A DNA stretch of 64,000 nt from Rhopalosiphum padi (lineage: Eukaryota; Arthropoda; Insecta; Hemiptera; Aphididae): positions 72,359,714 to 72,423,713 of the forward strand of contig NC_083598.1 of the NCBI RefSeq assembly GCF_020882245.1, read 5' to 3'. How positions within the stretch are numbered: the first letter of the stretch is position 1; every line of letters begins with the position of its first letter. The notes below the pieces were generated by a model, which saw only the letters and a list, made by a program, of their open reading frames with translations, was not told the DNA's origin and searched no databases. Positions 52,950 through 64,000 of the stretch are shown here, piece after piece. The position numbers and the translations under genes are program-made.

Positions 52950-53950
52950 TAAAATAATATAATTATACTATACGAAGTATGTTTATACAAAGCTAATGTC
53001 AAATAAATACGTTTTATGTTCAATATCTACGTACAAGAGTGTACTAGTATATTGTGTGTGCGGTGTTATTTTATTTTTGTCTCCGAGTCGATATAATAAT
53101 ATATAATATTATTTCTTTTTTCGTACTATAAAAGGAAACTACGATCACACGCGTGCATTGTAATAAGTGTGCGCGTGAAGGTTTATTATTATCGATACGT
53201 TTTTAGCACTATTACGGTATATTGATGTTTTCGACGACGAAAATAATAACACTTCGCAGAAAAACGGTTTCGCATAATAACATGAAACAAGCTTATATAT
53301 TCCGTTTGTCATTCGCCATTTCTCGTTATATTATATCGCGGTACATTATTATGCAGTAAATCGACGTAATAATAAATTATAGATATTTATAGTCGTGCGT
53401 TTTCCGATTTCCCGTTTTTAAGGTTTCCCCAATAATCATTTAAATCTCACACTTTGTGCCCAGGCCCGGGCACAGGTTCTTCCGTGTACCACGGGTGAAC
53501 TGCTGCTGCTGCAGCGGAAGGGTATTATTTATACGTAATATTAATATAATTATACATTTACGTTGTACATAATAAGCGGCGGCGAACGGGCAAGGACCCA
53601 TCGATATATAATTATTTATTACGTTATGCAACGCAAAAGCTCACCACCACCACCAACACCGCCTCCTCATCGTAACCACATGCCGGCACGTTATATCACG
53701 TAATTATAAAATATGTCGAACTGCGTTCTGACGGTTTATTATTATTAAAACGATATTGGATTAGTACGTCGCACCTATATAACAATATATTTATATATAT
53801 ATACACATTATAATAATATATTACACTGTGTATTCGTCCGGTTTAGAATTCCTTTGATCGCCACCGCTTACCATAAGTGTGTTAATAATAACGCGCGCGC
53901 TTGTATATATTATTATTATATAATACGTAGTCACCGAAATAATTGAAAGT
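52950..53950. promoter_or_regulatory. Moderately CpG-rich patch, possible regulatory region
   Basis: Moderately CpG-rich DNA with a CCA-repeat tract at 53643-53660 and CTG/CAG units near 53500. On the minus strand GTG|GTGAGC within the repeat resembles a donor, but the repeat itself creates it. No gene was recognised. Confidence 0.2.
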
Positions 53951-55135
53951 TTGAAACGTTTGTGCGCTGTCAAAAGCAACGCCGCAGACCCGATGAAGAT
54001 CAGTGGTGCGCATTTATCGCCGATTTGTGCAGTAATATTGTGTTGTATAATTTCGATCGTTTTAAAGGGTTTTTTTTCTTTTCATTAAACGGGAGTTTTC
54101 AAACTGTAATAATAGTTTTTTTTCTCGAAAGAAAATAAATATTACATAACACGGAGATTCGAGAAAACGCACGATTTTAGTTAGGATTGTGTAACGGGTG
54201 CCTAATTAAAAATATATCATAATTACGAGGTTAGATGATTAATAACACGCTAGGGAGTTCTGTGGAAGGTGAAAACTTGTAATGTGCAAGTTTATCGAAA
54301 CCTTTTTGTTTTTCTGTAACCGATCTACAATAAATAATATTCTGATTTATGACGTAACATTATTATCGTTGCGCATGGATTAGTGTATTACCCGTTTCGA
54401 TAGATTTTAATCACATTTTACACAAAATATAGAAGATTCAATTATTTATGTTCGTCGACTAATTATTTTTCCATAGACAAACTCAATTTCATTTACCTCG
54501 AAACACGAAAAGTGAGTTTTCTTAAGATAACATCCGTAAAGTTTGAAAGTCCTTGTCATATTCACTATAAATGTTTACATTTATTAATTTTATAAAAACC
54601 GTACAAATATTATTTTTTTCCCTTGAACACTTCAAATTTAATAATATTATTTATTGAACTTTCACATTGTACGGTGGTATCAGTTTACAAAACGTTTTTA
54701 AAGAGCTAGTTTTGAAGAGAACAAAATAAATTAAATTACTTTTTATATTATTATCACTAACGTCAAGTTAGTTTAGTCAGTTTTTTTGAAAATATATACA
54801 TATTAATATTTTTTATTACTACATTTTATGTGCACTTTTAAACAAACAATGAAAAAAGTCAAGTTTTTTACCTATATAAATATATATATTCTGACGACTG
54901 ACTCTACAACTCTAGTATACTAATTTAATATATATATATGTATATACATTTAGAGTATATATTTATTAAATAAATATAAAATATAAAGAATGAGAATATT
55001 CTTTTACTTTTAATATTTAAAACTAATCGGATTTACACTACAGGGCGCATTTTAATAACCACTTGATAAAAAATATACGTGTAAATAAAAAAAGATTTAC
55101 ATTTTGAATTTGTTGATTTTTTAACGGAATTGTAA

Positions 55136-55153
55136 ATATATATATATATATAT
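55136..55153. repeat. AT microsatellite
   Basis: About nine AT units. Confidence 0.9.
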
Positions 55154-58100
55154 CTTACATCCATACATTATACAGTAAGTAGGTCTGTATCGCATACCGG
55201 AGAGTGACAAAAATAGACAGTTTCCGCGGAACACTTTAAAGCTTTATATTCTTCTAACTTATAATACTTTTAAAGAAGCACTAATAATTATTTAATATGA
55301 TTAATAATATATGAACATTTTCAATGCTATTATTTCCACAGTGATGATGATTGATGATGCATACACAATTAAACCATTTATACCAACAATAAATACCAAT
55401 ATACCGAAATCGGTTATGCATTGCACCGTGCATGATTATATATTACCATTGTGCTCGTATTACTTTAAAATGTAGAATACATGCACGTATACCAAATGAT
55501 ATGTTTCCGTTTATATTTAAAATAAAACCTAACTTGTAACTATTGAATTATTTTAATATTATTGCATTTCATTTTTACAGTTTTAAATGTTTTATTTGTA
55601 CTTATTAATTATTTTAGTACAATCTCGTTCATAGAATAAAGACTTTTGTCGAGACAATGCAAAAAAGATATCACAATGACTGAAAACAGTAAATTTAATT
55701 TAATGCTAAAGGTTTTTTTTTTTTTTTTAATATTACTCACAATTTTTGTTTTTATATGAATAAAAAGGGAATACAATTAAGTGGTCTCTTCTCAGAATAT
55801 TTTTGTGCTATAATAAAATTGAAGTAAGAGACGCCATATTCCTTAAAACGGAACTAGCAGTAAACTTATATTATATACTGCAGCCTCCGTTCGAGCGTTC
55901 GGACAGTGTGGTTTTATACTATTGTTTTGGCACGAACGACCGTTACAAAAGCCAATGGATATTCTAATGTGGAAAACACAACAACAACAATATATATCAT
56001 CGGTTCAACTGTATTCGAAAACATACGAGACGCTTGCAGATAATTGATTAATATGTAGGTACTAAGCACTTAAATACATTGAATATTTATATAATATACC
56101 CCCCGGTAAGTCTAGTAAATGTATAGTAAGGCGTGGTGTTTAGGGGATTTGACTACATTTCATTCTCCAATGAAAATTTACATTTAAATATGTCGCCATG
56201 ACTTCCACACACGATCCTGTATATGTCACACTGTCATATGTATACGTGACACGTGCGAAATATAAGACCATATAATATATTATATAATATGTATCGTAAA
56301 TATGGTTGGTGCGTGTCCGTATATGAGTAAATGCTCCTTAAGGGCTTATGTCACGACAACTTAGAGTTGGAATAAGGTAAGAACCTTTTCCTTGTCCTTT
56401 ATCCGTCATATTACGATTGTTTTTTCGTCGGGACGTGTGCCGAATAGAAGAATATACGATATAATATAATGATCTATATTATATTATTTTATGCAGGTAT
56501 ACGCGCATGAGTTTACGGGGTGACGATCGGCGGGGTTCGGTCGTTTCGAAAAAACTATCGAATACGTCTGGGAATAGTTTTTTTTTTTAATGCGGAAAAA
56601 TTTTCCGTAGAGTTTCTCCAATGCTTCGGGACAAAAACTAACCTCTAAATTTGACATAAAACGGCAGATCTATTGCCAAAGTGATTTTAGTTATATTATG
56701 TACATTATATGCACAGTCACTAAAAGCACACGATCACAATTCACATTTTTCGTTTTATTTATTATTGGGTAATGCATTTATCGGAATTCAATGCATTTTT
56801 GAAATATCCGCATGCCATATGCCATCTTTTAAATGTGTTATACAAATTACGATACCAGTTTAAACATTATGAGCTGAGGCGAGCGAAACGATAAGATTTC
56901 CCCCAATTTGAGTGGTTGGTATCTTGTTCAGATTTATTTTTTCTATTTTTCGAGGGAAGAAAGGTTCGTATGCTGGCATTGCTTTTATCGACGTGGCTTG
57001 CATGAAGCTCTTGCCGGAGGCCATTTCGTGTATTATAATAATAAAGATGCTATTTGCCTTTCTTTTTTTTTTGTGTGTATATTGAATAATAATATTCATT
57101 CCATATTGAATAGAACCGCAGGTGAATTCATCGAGACGCTGCGGTGGGAAAATTTATTTATTTACGCAGAAACGCGTAATTCGATAGGAAAACGGTGGGA
57201 CTTTTTCCAAGACGATCGATGAAAATCTGCAGTCACTGTTTTTGGCGACGAGCCAAAAAATATATTTATGTATATATATTCTATTGTGTATATTCGGTGA
57301 ACTCGGTATTGTTTGAGTGCCGTTGTGCGAGGAAAAGTAAACGTACGTATACATAATATATAAACCTATAATATGCATACATAAAAAACACCCGGGGAGG
57401 TCCCACTGAGCGCGGTGCGTGTATTTTATTTTGACGGGCGCGTGCGCGCATATTTTGAAAAAACAGCAAATTTGTCATTATTTGAAAATGTTTTAGTATA
57501 ACCACCGCTTATTTTTTTATTATAATGCGTTCAGACGTGTTACCAGCAGTCAACGCGGTCACGTACATCACAAATTTTTAACACGGCGTAATGTGTAGGC
57601 AAAATAGGTGCATTACTGTTTAGGGAAACATTTATATTTTAAAGTGTTCAATTGATAACAAGCTTAAAATGTCACTGTTTTATTATACTTTAACATTATA
57701 TATTTATACATAAATATTTGAATATTATGATATAGTACCCGCGGTGACAATAAAAGCCGTGCATTAAATCCATAAAATATAATGGAGTTGTTTTACAGGA
57801 ATACGCAAAAAAAAAATGCAAACACATTATTCTTGATTAACGAGTGATGGCACATATTATCAAACAGTCAGAAATCAATTTCCATCGACTCAGTATGAAT
57901 AATAATAATTAATAATGAATAATATGTAATACTTGAGATCATATTTCAAGCCACAGTATTTCAGTTAAACACTAGTTAGAAAATCACTAATAATTTAATA
58001 TTTCCTGAATATTGAGATTTAAAAATTATAATTTCTCAACACTTATCAAATAATATTATATATCTTTATATAATTTACTATAAACTTAATTTATTAATGC

Positions 58101-58332
58101 ATTCAAATAATCAGACAACAATCAACACACCAAAGAAGACTACAGCAACTATATATTTTTCTGGTACACTTATGCACACGAGTGGTATTTTTTCAACATA
58201 TTTCAGTCGTAATTAAATAATATGTACGTATTATTTTGTTTATTTTTTTATTTATACACCGAGTGAACTCGAATAAAAAATACAATTGCCTCGAGTTTAG
58301 TACCTGTTGTGCCAGTGCACCGCGAAATCCCA

Positions 58333-58420
58333 TAATAATAATAATAATAAAAATAATAATACAATCGCAATGTAGGCACAGTGCACACAGATGCTTTATA
58401 TACAATAATAATAATAATAA
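58333..58420. repeat. Two ATA microsatellite blocks
   Basis: Blocks at about 58333-58350 and 58404-58420, separated by unique sequence. Confidence 0.85.
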
Positions 58421-58543
58421 TTAATATAGTGCGGTACTGCGGTTGCCGTTCGTGTTTGTTATTTCGTTGTCACACGACTCACGCGAATTTTAAATGTCCG
58501 GGATTAATTTAGTCCTGCCGGCAAATACGCTATTCTAGCCGCT

Positions 58544-58564
58544 GTTGTTGTTGTTGTTGTTGTT
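58544..58564. repeat. GTT microsatellite
   Basis: Seven TGT/GTT units next to a short GC-richer stretch. Confidence 0.95.
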
Positions 58565-60498
58565 GATATTATAATATTATACGGATATTATTGTATATTA
58601 TAATATGTCTGGTAGATAAATACTAATGCATTCACGTATACACTGTGATCGTGTTTAATCAAACTGTAGCGGACCTTTTAGGTTTTGGTTCGAAAAATCG
58701 AAAAGTTTTGCTAAACACTACAGTAAAAAGGAATTTTTTTCTAATACAATATGCACCAACGGTTGAAAACTACTGCAGGTCTAGTTACTATAGGACATAC
58801 TCATATTATATAGACAATATTGTTAAATTATATGCGTTTTAAAAATCTTGCACCCACTGCATGGGTACTTCCATTACCATTTTAAATCCGACTATGAATT
58901 CTGTTGCTTCGAATAAACGTACTATCAAAAGACAGAAATTCGCATATTATGTATTACTGATGTTTACTATGTATGATTTCATAGACGATATTCAGTAAAA
59001 ATGTAAAATTTTTGTTGTATAAAATAGTAATATATTGTTGTCGATTATACTCGAATCCGAATATCGACGTTCACGACAATATCGTGGAACTTTTTTCCCT
59101 TTTTAATCGGAATTCGTGAACATTCCGTCGTCTGTCGGCATTTAACTGTAGTAATAACAGCGTTCACCTTGTTTGACAGCATGAACCGAAGAATATACCT
59201 ATTACCTATATATTTCGTTTAATAATAACAACACCAATGCAAGTATTTCTTTCGCAGTCGCGCATCAGGTGCGATGCGCAGAAAGTCTTATATTAGTTTC
59301 AGCAGGGAAAAAGCGAATATTATTTAGAAAAACAGATACACAATAGCCCACTGAAGTAGGTATATATATATATTATAAAGTCTCAGCTGGTGCATATTAA
59401 ATGTACAATTTTAAAATTAAACTTTGGTCCTCCTATATAAAGTTTCCTCTTTTATTACACTTATAGTATTATATAGGTGCGTATAAACCGTATTTTTATC
59501 TACCCACGTACTGTACATAATTATTAATTAATGATTTAAGAATTTACGTATCCTTTGATTTTATGTATATCGTGGAAAATTATGTACAATTAACAATAAT
59601 TATCAATCTGATAATTAATATAAACATCTTCGAAACATTCAGTGGTCATTGGATCGTTTGTGTATTGTTATACATTTGTAATTATCGTAATGCTTATTGA
59701 TTTTCTTTCAAATTTCTGTACACCATAAACTTCGGAGTTCGGTCAGGTTTTACAGCATGATGATGTGTTACTGTTTGACTCACAATTCCCCACGAAATTA
59801 TCGTTACAGGTGTTATAATAAAATATATTTAAGACTTCCGTAGTTCTGAATGCCATTAAATTGTTATTATAATCTAAATAATTGAATTGATGACAGTCGT
59901 AACGATAAGCACTTAGTATAATTTTTATCAGATGATCTATAAACAATTAATAATATTAAAATAAATTATTTTAATATTATATTATTAATTTATCAAAATA
60001 TTATACTAATATAAATTATGAAAATAATATATTACCCACAACGATTATCTGTATGTACCTACAGGATATTTTAAGCCAAAATAATATATAAATAATGAGA
60101 AAAAAAGAGAAAAAAAAATAAGTAAAACAACTGTTCACGCTCACGTTGCGTACACAAAACCATTATTATGTTTCGTTCAGACGAGTGCTAAATATATAGT
60201 ATACATGCAGGTACGCGTACTAGCTGTATTCTGCAGTGTAAGGCGTACGGACATCAATGGATAAAATAATATATCAACGCGAAAAAATGAACACGTTTGT
60301 TGTTGTACACTCGAAATAAGGATATATCATTGTTCCTGAGAGAAGTTGGAACCTTTAAAATCTAAAAATACTCTCCAAATGTATTAATAAAATGCCATCG
60401 TGATCGCACTCTACAAATGCGTTCTTTGTCTCAAAACATTCGTGTTCGTAATCAATAATCATAATGTATTATGTGTATAGCATGGTACCAATCAATTA

Positions 60499-60640
60499 TA
60501 CAGGGTGGTTGTTTTAACAGTAGACACTCGTTATCTCGAAAAGTATTAATAAAGTTTTGTGAAATATTTTTTTCTGCGGTTTAAAGTCATAGCAAAACAA
60601 CATTTTACATTATTTTTTAACGTTATTACTTATTACTTAG
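60499..60640. mobile_element. Probable transposon remnant beginning TACAGGGTGG
   Basis: Begins TACAGGGTGGTTGTTTTAAC and continues with CACTCGTTATCTCGAAAAG, a layout like the 5' end of dispersed insect DNA elements. No transposase fragment and no matching inverted end were identified nearby. The right limit given is arbitrary. Confidence 0.3.
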
Positions 60641-62529
60641 AAATTCTTTTCTTTTTTTGCATGAAATTATGTATTTCTAATTTCATATTTCAATAAAAAT
60701 ATTTTTTTGTGGATTTCAACGAATAAAATTTGAATTTAAAACGAATGTTTAATTAATTAAAATTACTAAAAGTATTTTAAGCTTTGATGTTGACGCGACA
60801 AAGTGTTACACCACACAATGTTGGCAATCTTATCCGTTAGATCTTTAAATACTTAAAACTAATTAACTACTCGTAAAAAAAATCGATTCTTACACATTGA
60901 AATTCTCAGGATTCTGCTTCAAATTGTAAATAAAAAAATGTAAGCATCATTTCAAATAGACAATAATAAACAATTATAACAAAAATTATAAAATTTAATT
61001 ATTTTTTCTTTTAATCGTTGTCTTTTAATATTAATAAATTAAATTAATTTCCAAAAATGTTATACTTTTCAAGAAAATAATTATTTACTTTTGAAAAAAT
61101 CACACTTGATAGATAATTTGAAAATATATTTTGTTTTTCATTAAATGACGCCTCTTAACTTTTTCCTCTTGGTTGAATAATGAAGCATCACAATACATTT
61201 CATTATCTGATTAATCTCGCAAAATCGATAAAGTTTTAATGAGATCGGGAAATACCCATACATTATGCTGAATGCTGATATAGTACTCAAGTTATATCAT
61301 ATAAGTTTAAATAATTAATTAATTTGCCAACGCAAAAAAAAATGTTACTTTTTATTTTTTAAATTTTTATAAAAAACGATAATATTGACTAAATATTTTT
61401 GATACACATCATGGTAATTTAGTATTGTAACTTATACCTTACAGCTCATCGCAGTGTAATGTAATATAAAGTAATCTCGTAAAATGTACTTACATAATAT
61501 TATATATCTACCTTATAGGTAATCGATATATTACAATATACTCGTGTGTTATGCAAGTGAAATATTGAATTGCCACAGTGTAAAATATCACTATATACAC
61601 TTCACAGCTTTTTTTTGGGGGGCAATTCAACTTGATTATTTTATTTACATTATTTATGGGATGTTCGTCTCATCGGCCCAATGGATTATCATTATTATTA
61701 TACGCATACAATGATACATTTACGGCATAACGATCGATCGAATAAAATGTATTGTGTTTCAGCTTTTAGCATGTTTGCTATTTTTTTTTCGATTACCTAC
61801 CTTTGAACCGCACCACTCGCACTGGTATAGGTTTAAAATCGTAAGATATTTTTATTCAAAAATTAGTCTTTTGAACGCGAATTCTGTTTACCGTTAAGCT
61901 ATATTATATACGGCAAATAACGTCAATATGGATATGTTCAAACATTCCACTTGTACAATTTTGAACTATAAAGGTAGGTACGATGATTTAGTTCTCCTCC
62001 AATGAAGCATTATGTTAATATAATATTTAACATATTTTATGGACGCATTTTTTTCTTATAGATATTATATTGTATACAAATACATTATATTATATTATTA
62101 ATATGTATGTGGTGGATGTTGTATGGGTAATATATAATATGTTAAGACATTTTTTAAGCCCAAACTCTTTTATTTCGGTCGTATTCCCTATATACGCATA
62201 TTTTTTTTCTACTCGTATAAATAAATCACTCAACTATTCATATTAAAAACAAAAGTTACATTGAAGTATGTGATTCTTAAATCAAAAATTCGGAAAAAAT
62301 AATTTCATCTACCTGTTTACGGTACATAAATATATTAAGGATTTTATTTATTAGGTATAAGGAATTTTCATTTCAATATTTGATTTAAATCAACGGGGTG
62401 AAATAATATTTATCACCGTTCGGATAAACCGATCGAAATGCGATTATTATCAACACGATTTTTGCTGAAATACCTACGAATATGCGCGGGCACATACAAA
62501 TAAGATGATATTATAAATCAAAGTTTTCG

Positions 62530-63130
62530 GAATTTAACTATTATTGCGATAACATGGACTTATCGCACGCGCATACGTACAGACAATATCATCATCTTCC
62601 GTCATTCTCACCACAGACGTGCGTAAACGGCAAATCAGACCAACGCGCACGTAAACCGGGCTGATGTATAATAATATACGACCGTTATACAGACGAACGT
62701 CCCCGCAGTGTATAATATAAAACACGAGTTGTTTAATAATGGATACGACGGGTTGGTTGCCGGCTGGCTGCAGTGACATTCGGACGGACGCTTTTGTCCG
62801 GACTTATTGCGAAACCTTTGCACGGGCCCCGGTGGAGGTAACAGCAGTGGCTATGTGGATAATAATTATGACGACCCAGTTCGTAATGTGTGTAGGTGAA
62901 TGCTTGTATATTTTATAATATATATATATATATATGGGCGTATGTATTATTTTAATAGCAGTTACTTTTAGTGTTTTAGTTACGGCCCGCTATATTTTCA
63001 CGTACATTTCGCGTGATGTATATTATAAAAATGCGATGCCGTCGCCGGAGATGAGAGTGTAGACGAGAGACAGAATAAGAAATAGACCGCCATACGCCCA
63101 GTATAAACGGTCGATTTCTTATTTAATCCG
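62530..63130 (-). promoter_or_regulatory. CpG-rich patch with minus-strand splice donor
   Basis: A CpG-rich block in which the minus strand has a good donor, CTGTG|GTGAGAATG, with the exon ending at 62612. Frames upstream of it on the minus strand are short and unrecognised, so this would be a leader exon for a gene reading to the left. The + strand has a weaker GGAG|GTAACAG near 62838. Confidence 0.28.
62918..62935. repeat. TA microsatellite
   Basis: About nine TA units inside the 62.5-63.1 kb CpG-rich patch. Confidence 0.9.
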
Positions 63131-64000
63131 CCCAGATTAGATGATTTCTCGTTTTTCGACTTTATATTTTATTAATATTAAAAAAAAAAAACACCCTTGA
63201 GAAGATACCACAGTCGACCGTCCCATATGCGTTATACGCAATCCGATACGAACTTCTAAAATAATAATTTATTGTCACGGACTGTAACAATCCGTATAGG
63301 TATGTGATTATAGTATAATAATATGTATTATCATTATATCGCATAATATAATATATATAATATTTTATATTATATGTGGTGTATTGTCATCGTTGAAATA
63401 TTTGACGATGATCGATAGAACGACTACCACGATTTAACAATTATATATACATATAAAGCAACGGTGAATAATGAATATATGAATTATATACATCGCACAT
63501 ATCATATAGTTAATTTTAATTATCATTGAAATAACCACCATAATCATTTTAAATTACTTAATTTTTAAATTTAAAAAAAAAAACCTTTTAACGTAGATTA
63601 TATTTCTTATTATTAATAATTATAATTTTGTATTGTTTGATCAACCAAAAATAAAATTTTACGCCCCTCCATTTTTTTTTTGTTATTTATTCTACAAATA
63701 AAATCAAAATAATGTAATGTTAGTATCATATCACATGCGTATTAATACAATATTGTAATATTAATTTTAAATTTCATAATATTTTAATGTTTTAAAAATA
63801 GTATTATTTAGTAGTGGCGTAGCTCATACTTATAATCTTTAAAACTGAAAAAAATAAAATTATTATTCTTTATAATTTTTAAAAGTAGTTAAAGTAATAT
63901 TGGATCTAATATTATATATATTTTTATTTTTCTAAAACCATTTTTAAGGATTTCTATCTTTAACATACTTATACATTTTAATAACCAGAAAAATTCTCGT
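63131..64000. other. AT-rich noncoding stretch at right edge
   Basis: No gene or notable repeat beyond short A and T runs. Confidence 0.6.

Larger units (their letters stand above)
53951..62529. other. AT-rich stretch without recognised genes
   Basis: Contains microsatellites and the transposon-end-like sequence at 60499. 56.86-57.24 kb has longer frames on both strands, but they overlap and neither resembles a known protein. Confidence 0.5.

Noticed and set aside
53638..53670. Minus-strand donor GTG|GTGAGC
   Set aside because: Produced by the CCA trinucleotide tract; no exon-like frame beside it.
56860..57222. Frames of 79 and 104 codons on opposite strands
   Set aside because: Mutually overlapping, no domain or splice context, ordinary composition.

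Overview
The window is AT-rich eukaryotic DNA, most likely from an aphid or a close hemipteran relative. The evidence is a gene split by GT-AG introns, long AT-rich gaps with frequent TA, ATT and AC microsatellites, many copies of a GTACCTA-type motif, short CpG-rich patches in an AT-rich background, and decayed insect-type DNA transposons. There is no operon structure, rRNA, tRNA or CRISPR array.

One complete protein gene is visible. It is a secreted serpin on the + strand, with five coding exons (30560-30886, 32898-33197, 33333-33468, 33827-34062, 35160-35453). All splice sites fit GT-AG and all phases agree. The joined frame is 430 residues with a signal peptide, an inhibitory hinge and an Arg-Ser reactive site followed by the serpin signature. 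It most resembles the insect Spn88Ea-like group. An acceptor just before the start codon implies at least one 5' untranslated exon further upstream.

Left of the serpin (1-30.5 kb) the DNA is mostly noncoding. It holds an internally deleted, frameshifted mariner copy (about 9936-10362), a 273-bp PIF/Harbinger-type MITE with 13-bp perfect terminal inverted repeats and a TTA target duplication (13741-14013), and CpG-rich patches near 11.0-12.2, 16.0-17.2 and 20.7-22.2 kb. Two possible unrecognised minus-strand exons lie at 4649-4707 and 24594-24748. Right of the serpin (36-64 kb) no gene could be recognised. CpG-rich patches at 36.4-37.5, 49.5-50.5, 53.0-53.9 and 62.5-63.1 kb, most with a consensus splice donor at the edge, look like promoters or first exons whose coding parts lie in distant exons, probably outside the window.

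I found no clearly new biological system. The most useful leads are the serpin's reactive loop and distant promoter, the deletion-derived mariner, the MITE family, the possible bidirectional promoter at 11 kb and the two orphan minus-strand exons.
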